A DNA stretch of 64,000 bases from contig MJCC01000015.1 of assembly GCA_001766655.1 (NCBI GenBank), positions 88,406 through 152,405 on the forward strand, in the 5' to 3' direction. The DNA comes from Phytomonas francai (Eukaryota > Euglenozoa > Kinetoplastea > Trypanosomatida > Trypanosomatidae). Below the pieces are notes generated by a model. That model was not told where the DNA came from. It made no database searches and saw only the letters and a list, made by a program, of their open reading frames with translations. The translations under genes and the position numbers were made by a program. Below, piece by piece: positions 30,545-40,233 of this stretch; position 1 is the stretch's first letter; each line of letters starts with the position of its first letter.

Positions 30545-32125
30545 ATGGATCTGGCGGAGAATACAAGCGGGGGTCCTCCGTTAACGGGGGCCCCTGGTTC
30601 TCCTATAGGTCCACCTTCTCACCACACAGTTCCAGCCGTGGAGTCCCAGCAAGCGTCTCATAACGGCCGCAAGTGTGAAAAGGTTAACGGACTGGATGCT
30701 GATGCGGTCCCGGATAAAGCTACTGTGCCCTTGGATGAAACTTCATTAGCAAGTGAACTGGATATGTTCGACATAGAGCTACAGAAGGAATTTCAAGCGG
30801 CCAGCCTACGTTCTGCCATGCCGTCGGCGAGTAACAACAATGCGAGTATAGGCGCGTTCCCACGGGGGTATGCAAACTACGGCGCTTTGTCAGTTCCACC
30901 CCCCACTTGGGCTGTTCATGGGGCGTGTGGGCCTCCCGAGACATCGCCCCCGACCGTGGCCGCGTCCGATCCCGGCAAGCGGTTCTCCTCCGTAGCGGGT
31001 GCGTACCAACTCTCCACATTCACGCAGGATTTAGAGAAATCCGTTCACCTCATCCACACCTTGGCTCAAGACATCCGGCGTGAGATGCAGATCGTAGGAA
31101 ACGGCAGCTACGGTAGCACCGGCCAACCCGCCGGCGGGAGCGCGAAGAGCGACGGGGCCAGTCCGGCCGTGGTGCCCTCCCTGAGCACGACCTTCGTGGA
31201 GGACCTCCGGTTGGTGACCTTGGTAGTCCAGGACATCAACCAGAGCTACCACCGCAACCTTGGCAGCCCCTCCTCCCCTGGCGGCGCGGCCGCGTTCGTT
31301 GGGGCCGGGGTGGTGTACCCCCCGCCGGCGGCCCTGCGCGGGGCCTTTCCGCGGACCTCCCCTGGCGGCGGCCGCAGCACGATCGACACGGAGGTGAACG
31401 ACTCGCTTCGGCGCATCCGGCAGGTCTCGACGAGCCCGAGCCACTACCACGAGTACGAGGTCCGGCCGGTGAACCCCTACCAGGCCTCCCAGCACGGGGC
31501 CTACACCGTCCCGCCGCAGGCCCCGCAGACGCAGTACCCCTCGCAGTACTTCTTCAGCCCGCCCGCCGCCGGCGAGGGTGCGAACCGGACGCCGACGGTC
31601 GTCCACTACCTCGAGCACGTCACGCTCGGCAGGCCCGTCGGGGGCCCCGCGGACCCCCCCGCGACCCCCATCCGCGCGCTCGGAAAGAAACCCGCCGCGG
31701 ACCCGCAGGCGGCCCCGTCCGTCGCCTACCCCCTCGCCGTCAAGCCGAGGCCCGGGACGACGGACAGCCAGGGCGGGCGGAACCGCGGGCCGCGGAGCCG
31801 GAGCGGCAAGAACGTCGCCCCGAGCAACTACTCCGCCTTCTCCGAGTGCTCCGGGGGGGAGACCCGGAGCTACAAGTCCACCACCACCTTCCCCAACGCA
31901 CACCCCAACGGCTCCTCCGCGAACATCACGACGAACTGCTCCCTCTCCAGCGCCGTGTTCTACTCCATCAGCGCGAACATTCTCAACGGCGGGGGGGCGG
32001 GCATCGGAAACGGCAACGCCAACGCGGCCGGGACGACCGCGGGCCTGCACGCCGACGTCGAGGGCAGCACAAAGAAGGGGATGGCAACTGTCAATCCCAT
32101 AGGCGGTATCTCGGGGTTGAAGTGA
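30545..32125 (+). CDS. Low-complexity Pro/Ala/Gly/Ser-rich protein with internal repeat
   Basis: A 526-residue protein from ATG 30545 to TGA. Most of it is probably disordered, rich in Pro, Gly, Ala, Ser and Thr. Two short helical segments look like copies of each other: TFTQDLEKSVHLIHTLAQDI at about 158-177 and TFVEDLRLVTLVVQDI at about 215-230; each is followed by a polar stretch. A short acidic helix lies at about 65-80. The C-terminal half is strongly GC-rich at third positions and includes Asn/Gly/Ala-rich runs. No domain was recognised. The lack of stops over 1.6 kb and the array-consistent strand support coding. The paired amphipathic segments suggest helix-helix or scaffold interaction, but that is an inference. 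Confidence 0.7.
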   Translation: MDLAENTSGGPPLTGAPGSPIGPPSHHTVPAVESQQASHNGRKCEKVNGLDADAVPDKATVPLDETSLASELDMFDIELQKEFQAASLRSAMPSASNNNASIGAFPRGYANYGALSVPPPTWAVHGACGPPETSPPTVAASDPGKRFSSVAGAYQLSTFTQDLEKSVHLIHTLAQDIRREMQIVGNGSYGSTGQPAGGSAKSDGASPAVVPSLSTTFVEDLRLVTLVVQDINQSYHRNLGSPSSPGGAAAFVGAGVVYPPPAALRGAFPRTSPGGGRSTIDTEVNDSLRRIRQVSTSPSHYHEYEVRPVNPYQASQHGAYTVPPQAPQTQYPSQYFFSPPAAGEGANRTPTVVHYLEHVTLGRPVGGPADPPATPIRALGKKPAADPQAAPSVAYPLAVKPRPGTTDSQGGRNRGPRSRSGKNVAPSNYSAFSECSGGETRSYKSTTTFPNAHPNGSSANITTNCSLSSAVFYSISANILNGGGAGIGNGNANAAGTTAGLHADVEGSTKKGMATVNPIGGISGLK

Positions 32126-32157
32126 GAATAACGGCTACGCCCCTCCCCCCTCCCCTC

Positions 32158-32182
32158 CACACACACACACACACACACACAC
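32158..32182. repeat. CA microsatellite just after a stop codon
   Basis: About 12 CA dinucleotides starting 33 bases after the TGA at 32125, in the likely 3' UTR of the low-complexity protein gene. Confidence 0.9.
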
Positions 32183-33767
32183 GCATACGCATACGAGGGG
32201 AGGGAATTCTTCTTCGATTGGTTTATAGAAAGTCAGAGTGGGTGTGGAGCTACAAGATGACAAGGTCGGCTCTCACAGGTATGCCGTCCGTTGTCCCTTT
32301 TTTTTCTCTTTTGTCCATGGATACCTGGTATTTTCTATAACTCAAAATAGTGGACATTTTTTTCACGTGTAAAAATATGAAATATTCAGTATGGGGGGAA
32401 ATACCAAGTATTTAAAAAAAAAAAGACTACGGGAAAGTTGGCTAGCACCTTTACTTTTTGTTTTTAGCTAGTTACCTTTTCTCCCACGCATCCAAAATTT
32501 TGCTGTTTGGGCTATGTCCCATATCCATGATAGCTCGATGCATCCTGAGCAGCTATTTAGCGGGCTATAATGTTTTATACATGTGTTACTTCGAGTAGCA
32601 AAAAAAAAGTTGAAAAATAAAGTCCAAATAGACGGAAGCACTCAGGGGTATTCAGTGGATCAAGAATTTTCAAATATTTTAAAGAATTTTGATCTAAATA
32701 ATAAAAAAGCGAAAACACAACAGCATGATAAAGTGGTATTTCACCCTCGTAATCGCACCTTCTTAAGATGTTGCTCATCTTCAAGGGCTTCGGCTCATGC
32801 ATGTTTACCCACTATCGCATTTGTTTTCTCCTTTTTCAAGTTTCCTGCTGGTATGACTATTACTGATTTATTTATATTTCTATAACCAATTAAAGTGTAA
32901 ATATATGAGTTTTTTTTCTTTGTAACGGTTTGTTCTGTATTGCTGTTATCATTATTCATTATTTACACTTTTTGTTGTTCTAAACGGGGTCGAATCACGT
33001 GCATGTGTGTGTGTGCTTGTGTTGTCCCAAATATTTTAACCTTATAAAAACGGAATTTCTTCGACAAGAAATGTACCATGGTTAGCGTTTCTTCTTTTTG
33101 TATAAGAGCAATGTAATGGATAAGAGACTGATGTAATAGGACACCATATGAATATCAATAGTATTAAGATTTGCATACGTGCCAAAAAAAAAGTCGTTCT
33201 CTTTTATTTTATTTAGCTCGATCGAAAAAAGGAATAAATCCTGTATTATATATTGATATATTCGCCCTCACATAAGCTCATCAGATTTTTCTAGGGCTGT
33301 GTGTATAGTGTCTGTTTTTCGTATCCATAGATTTCCTCTTTTCCTTTTGGTCCGAAGAAAGGGATGAACTCTGGAGGTAGGCTTAACTTAAAACTGATAT
33401 ACCATTTTTTTTTCCTTTTTGTGGGGGTGTTGTTACTATTACTAAAATTTTGGTCAAGTGTCTCTCTTTTTTCCCTTTCATGGGTTTTTTCTTTTTTTTT
33501 TTCTTGAGGAGAAGTGAGGGGCTTCGTAGCCTTGGTGATATTTGTATTTTAGTCCTATTTTTATATGATATTTTATCTGCCTTTACCCTCTCCCCTCGTA
33601 TCTTGTGAGTGTCACAAAATGGGATTTTTATAACCTGTCCCATAGGAAATGTCACTTTGACCCTTACGTATTCGGGGCCTTCTTTCATACTTATGTTTTC
33701 ATACAGAAGGTGGGAACTTGGTATAGTTACTATGCTTATTTGTCTTGCGAAAGTACTGAACTAAGTC

Positions 33768-33819
33768 TATTTTCCACTTTTTCTTTTTAACCTGTCTGGT
33801 TCACCCCTTGTCCATGCAG
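33768..33819 (+). promoter_or_regulatory. Candidate trans-splice signal of the G-patch gene
   Basis: A pyrimidine-rich stretch (about 33768-33808) is followed by CAG with AG at 33818-33819, 62 nt before the ATG at 33882. Inferred from pattern only. Confidence 0.45.
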
Positions 33820-33881
33820 CCCCGCGGGTGAGACTGGGTGAATAGGAGCAGCGTAAGCAACAAACTTTAAGAAGGATAACA

Positions 33882-34505
33882 ATGTCGTCTGCTGCTCGTA
33901 AAATGATGGAAAAGTATGGCTGGAAGGAAGGCCAAGGTCTAGGAAAAGAGCGTGAGGGAATGAAGAGCTATGTAAAAGTCGTCCGGCGGGATCCACGCAC
34001 CGCGACGGGGCTCGGCCATGCAGCGGATCCGAGTGCTAGCGTTGGAGGCCACACCCTCACAACCCAATCCGTAGAGCTCGACGCCATCTACGATCACATC
34101 TCCAAACATAAACCTCGAGGGAGTTCTGACCAACACAATAAAAGTGCTTCGACCTCCAGCAGACAGGATGATCCCGACGTAGGTCGCTCAGCGGAGAAAG
34201 AAAAATGGCAGCGGCAAGGGGAATACCCCAGTGCGCATCCGAATAAAAGACGACATGGGCGTTTCTCAGACTCGGATAAATCAACCAGTGATAGTGATAG
34301 CAGCGAAGAGAGCGATGACGACGAGGCAAAGAAGAGCGTACCGATTACCGCGATGTCAGATTCGGAACTGTTTAAACGGTGTGGTGGTGTGCGACTGGGC
34401 CGCGCGGGAAGACATCGACTCTTTGACGGTAAACTGGCCCGCATCGAGAAGGGCAACGCTTCCATCACGAGTCCGACCCAAGGAGAGGAGAAGAAGAACT
34501 CATAA
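33882..34505 (+). CDS. G-patch domain protein, GPATCH4-like
   Basis: A 207-residue protein from ATG 33882 to TAA. The G-patch domain occupies about residues 5-50 (MMEKYGWKEGQGLGKEREGM, then a GLGH turn). G-patch domains bind and activate DEAH-box helicases. Near residues 165-195 the segment FKRCGGVRLGRAGRHRLF and the following KLARIE resemble the conserved C-terminal segment of GPATCH4-like nucleolar proteins. Between them lies a polar, charged linker with an acidic Ser/Asp run at about 130-150. Length is short for GPATCH4 but the two conserved parts are in the right order. It may act in ribosome biogenesis or RNA processing in the nucleus; the partner helicase is unknown. Confidence 0.8.
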   Translation: MSSAARKMMEKYGWKEGQGLGKEREGMKSYVKVVRRDPRTATGLGHAADPSASVGGHTLTTQSVELDAIYDHISKHKPRGSSDQHNKSASTSSRQDDPDVGRSAEKEKWQRQGEYPSAHPNKRRHGRFSDSDKSTSDSDSSEESDDDEAKKSVPITAMSDSELFKRCGGVRLGRAGRHRLFDGKLARIEKGNASITSPTQGEEKKNS

Positions 34506-34961
34506 TGCCGCGCGCCGAGTTGGTTATTTACTTGATGTCTTTGTGTGTCGATTTGCTTGGGTGGTGTTCTTGTGAAACTACTCCACACAGATCTTCACAC
34601 GTTAATTAAAGGGAAACGGTGAGATTAGACTACGTCGCGGAATTCTTTTTATGGGCTCCCTACGTGGAAACGGAGGAAGTATGACCGGAAGGAACGAATA
34701 CCATTAATATTCTGCTTTAAGGTCAAAAAGGGATAAAGTACACCTGGATCATTTAAATGGGGGGAATATAACTGCGTCGTTTTCCCACTTTCCTTCCTGT
34801 GTACCAATCGACTTTAAAAATAAAAAAGTATAAAGATGGAAGAGGGGCCTTTTCGTACCTTATACCTCACTCTTTTTGTTGCCGGGCTTACCCTTTCGAA
34901 TGTACCCCATTCATTTTCATTCTTTTCCTTTCTACCCATTTTTTTTACTATTTGAAAAGAA
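34506..34961. other. Intergenic: between G-patch and RRM-like genes
   Basis: Spacer with a strong pyrimidine tract at about 34912-34945 and AG at 34958-34959, only 2 nt before the next ATG. No gene seen. Confidence 0.6.
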
Positions 34962-36524
34962 ATGTTGGCACAGCATAGGCTTCTTTTTAAAGCCTTCGGT
35001 GTGTCTCTCACGCGTACTTTACGCACTCGATCTAAGGCTCCGGTTGCGTCCTCTTGCAGTGGTGGGGATGAGAAAGCGTTCAACAGCGATGATTCTTCTG
35101 TACTCGACGTGAAGGCGCCGGCGGTGCAGAAGATCATGGAAAGGCTTGCGGTAGTGGATCGACAGCTCGCGGCGGAAAAGGAGGTCACCACGCGGCTCGA
35201 GCGGCGGCAAGTCTTAATCGAATCCCACCTCTCGGACCTCGAGGAGGCGACAAATCAGATGCGTGGGGAAATGGTCGAAACGCGGCGGGTGCTCGGCGAG
35301 GTTGCGTTAAAACAGCAGAATATTGACTTCCTGGTCAAGCAAACAGAGCGGATCGTCTTGCGGATTCAAGAACAGGTTGAGGCGGTGAGTTTAGGAACCG
35401 CATCCCCCCCCATTCCTCGTGAGGGCGACGAGATAAGCGCTGTGCGAAGTGATCCGGCCGGGGAGAAGATGGCTCTAAAAACTAGTGCTTTGTCAGAGGA
35501 GGCGATCATGGATAGGGTGCGGAAAGTTGTCAACGAGGCACTTTCTGCATGGCAAGCCACCCATCCTTGGGCCCCTGATACCTCGCGCGAGGAACCTCCG
35601 AAGGTGGAGCCCGGTGGGGGCTCCCAGTGCGCGCCGGAGGGCAATCCCGGCGGAAATATCACCAACAACGAAGGCCCCGCATCCCGACCCGACCTTCGAG
35701 CACGCCTGGAGAGCCTGGAGCTGCGCTTGCAGGAGGTACAGGCCGAGATTGGCATCCAGCGCGTCGAGAACATCGCGGTTCAGAGCCTGTGCGGGCTCGG
35801 CAGTCCACTCCACTCCGGCGTCAGCCAGGCGCAAGGCGCCTCCGATTCCAAAGCGAAAGGAAGCGGAAACAAAACGGCCCTTTTGAACGCGGAACTTGCT
35901 CAGCTCCTGCGCAGTGCCGGAGTTTTGCCGTTTAAAGACTCCTCCGGGCTTACGCGTATTGTGAGTCAGCGCGTGATCGTGTACGACGTCCCCGCGAACG
36001 TGGGGGCGGCTGAAGTGCGCGAATTATGCGCAAGCGCGGTGGGTGGTGGGAGGGGCGTGATATCCTGTGTTGTCCGACGCCTCCCAGCCCTCACAGCAAA
36101 AACCGATGTGGATCTTGCCAAAGAACATGAGGTGGATATGAATAACTCTAATCCGATGGAAAAAGTGAAGGAGGCGGCCCGATACCGCTCTCAGAAGCTG
36201 CGTGGTGAAGCAGCTGGCAAAACGAACGACGCGGTATCGAATAAAATGGAGACACCGGTGCTTCGGAGGGCCTTTGAGGTGACCTTTTCCTCTGCGTACC
36301 TCGCGGCTTACGCGATCGCACGACTGAACAACTCCACGCTGAAGTCGTACGCGGAGCAAGCGCCCCAGCGGATTACAGTGGAGCCGGTCGTCTCTGCGGA
36401 TATCCTAGCAGCCTACCGGCGCTTAAGCGGGGACAAAAAAGCAGCGGAGGACTCCTCCTCTTCCTTAAAATCCGGTATCAGTGATCAATCGAAAGCTTGT
36501 GTAAGTCATGATCAGGAAAACTAG
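34962..36524 (+). CDS. Probable mitochondrial coiled-coil protein with C-terminal RRM-like region
   Basis: A 520-residue protein from ATG 34962 to TAG. The first 30 residues are basic and hydrophobic without acids (MLAQHRLLFKAFGVSLTRTL), a likely mitochondrial targeting sequence. Residues about 50-135 form a heptad-like coiled coil rich in Glu, Arg and Leu. A Pro/Gly-rich linker follows, then a second short helical part at about 245-275. At about 335-470 the pattern RVIVYDVPANVGAAEVREL ... AFEVTFSSAYLAAYAIARL resembles an RRM fold split by a charged insertion. Kinetoplastid mitochondria use many RNA-binding proteins in RNA editing and processing, so such a role is possible, but neither the RRM nor the process is proven by sequence. 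Confidence 0.65.
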   Translation: MLAQHRLLFKAFGVSLTRTLRTRSKAPVASSCSGGDEKAFNSDDSSVLDVKAPAVQKIMERLAVVDRQLAAEKEVTTRLERRQVLIESHLSDLEEATNQMRGEMVETRRVLGEVALKQQNIDFLVKQTERIVLRIQEQVEAVSLGTASPPIPREGDEISAVRSDPAGEKMALKTSALSEEAIMDRVRKVVNEALSAWQATHPWAPDTSREEPPKVEPGGGSQCAPEGNPGGNITNNEGPASRPDLRARLESLELRLQEVQAEIGIQRVENIAVQSLCGLGSPLHSGVSQAQGASDSKAKGSGNKTALLNAELAQLLRSAGVLPFKDSSGLTRIVSQRVIVYDVPANVGAAEVRELCASAVGGGRGVISCVVRRLPALTAKTDVDLAKEHEVDMNNSNPMEKVKEAARYRSQKLRGEAAGKTNDAVSNKMETPVLRRAFEVTFSSAYLAAYAIARLNNSTLKSYAEQAPQRITVEPVVSADILAAYRRLSGDKKAAEDSSSSLKSGISDQSKACVSHDQEN

Positions 36525-36909
36525 TAAACCCCAAAGATGGCAAGAGGTTAGGGTCTGCTATCAAACACGCACGCATATATATATATATATATATATATAC
36601 ATATGAACGGAATTGTAAGATAAACTCATTCACGAAATATATCCTTGGTATATAGCATGCGATGTTATCGTTCTTTTTTTTTCCCCTCTCTCTCTCAACC
36701 GTTTTACAACATTATATGCAAGACTGAGTTGAAGTGAGACGGCCACACCTACCCAATTTGCTCAGTCGTGGGGAGGGGGGTCGATCAAAATAAACAAATC
36801 TATATATACATATATGTAAATACAGGTATATATAAACGGGCATATTTATAGTCACTAATATTGTTATTGATTTTTTTTTTACAATAAAAAAAAGGATAGG
36901 CTTGCAGAA
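36525..36909. other. Intergenic: 3' flank with TA run and pyrimidine tracts before the kinesin gene
   Basis: Contains a TA run at 36575-36599, 50 nt after the preceding stop, a T/C tract at about 36670-36698, and a T run at 36871-36880. AG dinucleotides at 36893-36894 and 36906-36907 are possible splice acceptors for the kinesin gene. No gene seen. Confidence 0.6.
36575..36599. repeat. TA microsatellite 50 nt after a stop codon
   Basis: About 12 TA dinucleotides in the probable 3' UTR of the RRM-like gene (stop at 36524). Confidence 0.9.
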
Positions 36910-39900
36910 ATGGGTAGAAAAAATGCGGAAACGGCTGCGGAGAACATCAAGGTTCTGATTCGTTGCCGCCCTTTGAGCAACAAGGAGAAGGATAATGGGC
37001 ATAAAAACTGTGTAGAGCTCGATCTTACCGCGCACACAGTCTCTGTTCGAAGCCTGTGCGGCGAGCCCGATCGCTGGACGTTTGATGCTGTTATTAACAA
37101 CACCTTTAGCCAGAAAGATATCTTTACGCAATTTATCATGCCACTGGTAGATTCCGTATTAAATGGATTTAACGCGACGGTGTTCGCCTACGGGCAGTCA
37201 GGATCTGGTAAAACGCACACGATGACAGGTGTGCTTGAGGACGAGAACCTCGAAGGCGTCATCCCACGCTCGGTAAAGCACATCTTCTCCAGCATCAAGG
37301 ATGCGCAGGCGCACGTGAATACGAAATCCTATAGCATGTACGTCTCGTTTGCGGAGATCTACAACGGCAAGGTCCGCGACCTTCTCTCCAAACAACAGAT
37401 CACGCTGGATGTTCGCGAGAACAAGGATCGTACGTTTTATGTGCAAGGTCTGAACATCCCGCAGGTGAAGTTCCCCGAGGATGTGATTCGGCTCATGGAC
37501 GAGGGCACCGAGCGCCGCCGCACCGGCTCGACGGAGCTGAACGCGGACAGCTCGCGCTCGCACTCGATCTTCACCCTCATCCTCGCCTGCACGGAGACCC
37601 TCGAGGACGGCCTCACGACCTCCGTCACGAGCAAGTTCAACCTCGTCGACCTCGCGGGCTCGGAACGGCAGGGCAAGACCGGGGCCACAGGGGATACCCT
37701 GAAAGAGGGCTGCAACATCAACCTCTCGCTGAGCGCGCTGGGCACCGTCATCGATACGATCGTCAAGGGCGGCGCCCACATTCCCTTCCGCAGCAGCCCC
37801 CTCACGATGCTCCTCAAGGACTCGCTCGGGGGGAATAGCAAGACCGTGATGTTCGCGAACATCAACCCGAGCGAGCGGAACCTGTCGGAGACCGTCTCCA
37901 CCCTCCGCTTTGCCGATCGCGCGAAGCAGATCAAGAATAAACCGGAAGTGAACATGGATACGAAGGATCAGAAGATCGCGGAGCTCTCACAGATCGTGAG
38001 TGAGTTGCGGGAGCGGTTGAAGAAGTACGAAACACACGGCACACTTGGGCTGGAGGAGGAGCTGGAGCGGCTGCAGGAGCGCGTTGGGGAGCTCAACATC
38101 GAGCTCGAAAACGTCAAGAATGGGCGGGAAGCGGATGATATGGACTTTCGAAACGCCCAAACGAAACTCGAAGCGGAACGACAGGAGTACGAGGCAAAAA
38201 TCGCCCAGATGGAGGAGCAGATTGCGCAGCTGCAAAATGAGCTCATCATTTCCGAGACGAGCCTGAAGGGTGAGCAATCGCAGCGGGAGGAGATATTTCA
38301 GCTATGCTCGAAATACCTCCTTCATCATAGCAAAGACGAGGAAAATGGAATAGAGAAGATATCCAACACAAAGGAACTCGTGTCGGTGCTGAGAAAGAAC
38401 TCTAGCCGAGGTAGTGCGAGCCCTAAGATAGCGAAGCTGAATACGGAGATCGAAATACTAACAGTCGCAAATGCAAGCTTGAAAAAGGAGCTCGAGAGCC
38501 TGCAGGGAGAGTTGGAGGCTCGTATTCAGCAAAACAAAGGAGCACAGTGGGAGAAGCTGGAGAAAGCGGCGATACCCGCAACTTGGTCCACCCCGAGCAA
38601 CATCGCCGTAAACAATTCCGTGACCATCAGCGAAGAAGATCGAAAATCGCTGATCGCAGCCGTCGAGGAGGTTCAACAACAAATTGAAAATTGTGCATTG
38701 CTTCAACAAATAGACCAACAGCTTCGCACGCTGAGCAAGCTGATGGAAAGCTCGACGAACGAGGCGAACCCTTCCAAGCGGCCCTCATCAGCGAAGCACA
38801 GGGAGGGCGATAGCACTCAAAAGCACCTCCTCACCCTCGTCGATGATTTAAACAACCGCTCGGAAACGCATCTCAAGATTATTCGCGCCCTTTACGAACT
38901 TTTGACGGTCATGCGGGCGGGGTGGCGCAAAGCCCATATTGTGCCGATGGCAATGCTGCTGAAAGGCAACCGCGAGGTCGCGCGGACGGCGATCCACGAG
39001 ATGGAGGAAAACGACGCCAAGACCGCGGAAACGCACGCGCGAGTCGTCCGGAGGCTTACCGATGAAATTTCAAAGGCCTGTGCGGGGCGAAACGCCCTTC
39101 TCGAGCGTGTCGCCGGCTCCAAAAAGGGGCTTCCGGAGGGCGACCTGCACGCGGAGCTCCGCGCGATCCTCGCGGAGAACCAGGAGCTTCTTGCGAAGTA
39201 CGGGGCGCTCGAGTCGGCGAACGCGCAGGTGCTCGCGGCCGCGCCGACGTCCTCGCCGCCGAGCCTGGCCGTGCGCCGTGCCGTGCCCCCCCCCCTCCGC
39301 CCGCACTCGCGGCGGTCGAGGACGAGCCCTCCTGGCGGGGCGGGGGAGGGGGCGGCGCGGGGGCCCGCCCTCTCCCTCCCCCTCTCCCTCTCCCTCCCCC
39401 TCCCCCTCCCGTCCCCGTCCGACGTCGTCGAGCTCTCGGAGCTGTGCGCGGAGCTGACGGCGCAGCGGGCGCGCGCGGCGGCGCTCGAGGAGGCCCGCGA
39501 CGGGCTCTACCGCGAGCTGACGGCGCAGCGTCGCGCGAGCGCGGCGGCGGCCGAGCGGGTCGCCGAGCTCCAGGGCAGGCTGCGCGAGCTCGACTGCGAC
39601 TACAGGCAGCGGCTCGCGGAGACGGACGAGGCGGCGAGGCTCGCGGCTCGGCTCGAGGAGCGCAACGCCGAGGTGGATCAGCTCCGGTCGGTGCTGGACA
39701 TCCAAAAGGGAATCATCCTGCGCAACAACAAGAAGCTCGACGCCCTCGGCACGGAGCTGAAGAACGCGCAGGCGGTCGCCGCCAAGGCCAATGAGGAGCA
39801 CCGCAGGCTCTGCGAGGAGAAGGACGCGAACATTCAACACCTCATTAACGAGCGAGTGTCGGCGTACATGGAGGACCGGATAAAAGAGGATAAGGTCCGA

Positions 39901-40233
39901 AACAAATCGCTCAAGAAGGTGAAGCAAAAGATGCACAAGCTTCAAGAATGGGTCACCGAGCTGGAGGGTATGTATGATAAGAAGATGTGCGAGTGTGAGG
40001 AGCTGCGCCAGGTCCTCGGGGAGCAAAAATTTGAGCAGCTTAAGCTTGTCCGTCAGCTCAACAGCGAAGTCGATGACATCGAAATCCACGGTCACCGCGA
40101 TCAAATCCAGAACACGTTGGAGCGCGTAAAAGAAGTACACCGTCGCCGTGTCGATTTATTCACCCTCGGCGAACTCCCAAACGCAAAAACCACGGCCAGC
40201 CAAGGTGGATTTTGCAGTAGCTCTAGTGACTAA
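36910..40233 (+). CDS. Kinesin motor protein, N-terminal motor, kinesin-2-like
   Basis: A 1107-residue protein from ATG 36910 to TAA. The motor domain fills about residues 10-350: P-loop GQSGSGKT at 95-102, switch I NADSSRSHSIF near 210, switch II DLAGSERQ near 245, and the microtubule-binding HIPFRSSPLTMLLKDSLGG stretch near 290. The neck after the motor (NKPEVNMDTKDQKIAEL) resembles kinesin-2/OSM-3 motors, which drive anterograde intraflagellar transport; assignment to that subfamily is an inference. Coiled coil covers about 350-550, 690-790 and 840-1060. A Pro/Ser/Arg-rich, very GC-rich segment at about 780-840, including a Leu/Ser/Pro repeat, interrupts the coil. The protein ends in a short polar tail. 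Confidence 0.92.
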   Translation: MGRKNAETAAENIKVLIRCRPLSNKEKDNGHKNCVELDLTAHTVSVRSLCGEPDRWTFDAVINNTFSQKDIFTQFIMPLVDSVLNGFNATVFAYGQSGSGKTHTMTGVLEDENLEGVIPRSVKHIFSSIKDAQAHVNTKSYSMYVSFAEIYNGKVRDLLSKQQITLDVRENKDRTFYVQGLNIPQVKFPEDVIRLMDEGTERRRTGSTELNADSSRSHSIFTLILACTETLEDGLTTSVTSKFNLVDLAGSERQGKTGATGDTLKEGCNINLSLSALGTVIDTIVKGGAHIPFRSSPLTMLLKDSLGGNSKTVMFANINPSERNLSETVSTLRFADRAKQIKNKPEVNMDTKDQKIAELSQIVSELRERLKKYETHGTLGLEEELERLQERVGELNIELENVKNGREADDMDFRNAQTKLEAERQEYEAKIAQMEEQIAQLQNELIISETSLKGEQSQREEIFQLCSKYLLHHSKDEENGIEKISNTKELVSVLRKNSSRGSASPKIAKLNTEIEILTVANASLKKELESLQGELEARIQQNKGAQWEKLEKAAIPATWSTPSNIAVNNSVTISEEDRKSLIAAVEEVQQQIENCALLQQIDQQLRTLSKLMESSTNEANPSKRPSSAKHREGDSTQKHLLTLVDDLNNRSETHLKIIRALYELLTVMRAGWRKAHIVPMAMLLKGNREVARTAIHEMEENDAKTAETHARVVRRLTDEISKACAGRNALLERVAGSKKGLPEGDLHAELRAILAENQELLAKYGALESANAQVLAAAPTSSPPSLAVRRAVPPPLRPHSRRSRTSPPGGAGEGAARGPALSLPLSLSLPLPLPSPSDVVELSELCAELTAQRARAAALEEARDGLYRELTAQRRASAAAAERVAELQGRLRELDCDYRQRLAETDEAARLAARLEERNAEVDQLRSVLDIQKGIILRNNKKLDALGTELKNAQAVAAKANEEHRRLCEEKDANIQHLINERVSAYMEDRIKEDKVRNKSLKKVKQKMHKLQEWVTELEGMYDKKMCECEELRQVLGEQKFEQLKLVRQLNSEVDDIEIHGHRDQIQNTLERVKEVHRRRVDLFTLGELPNAKTTASQGGFCSSSSD
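39363..39420 (+). repeat. CCCTCT/CCCTCC simple repeat in kinesin coding sequence
   Basis: A pure pyrimidine run on the plus strand that encodes alternating Leu, Ser and Pro. It sits in the low-complexity break of the kinesin stalk. It stays in frame. Confidence 0.85.

Larger units (their letters stand above)
32126..33881. other. Intergenic: between low-complexity protein and G-patch genes
   Basis: About 1.75 kb, AT-rich, with a CA run at 32158-32182 and many homopolymer T or A runs. One 100-codon open frame (32583-32885) starts with GTG and has no coding character. No RNA gene recognised. Confidence 0.6.

Noticed and set aside
31031..32050. 339-codon antisense open frame in the low-complexity protein gene
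   Set aside because: Opposite strand to the array, Arg/Gly/Val-biased composition typical of a GC-rich shadow frame.
32583..32885. 100-codon frame in the long spacer
   Set aside because: Begins with GTG, no early ATG, composition is that of AT-rich noncoding DNA.
39070..40140. 356-codon antisense open frame inside the kinesin gene
   Set aside because: Mirror of coiled-coil coding sequence in GC-rich DNA, on the wrong strand for this array.
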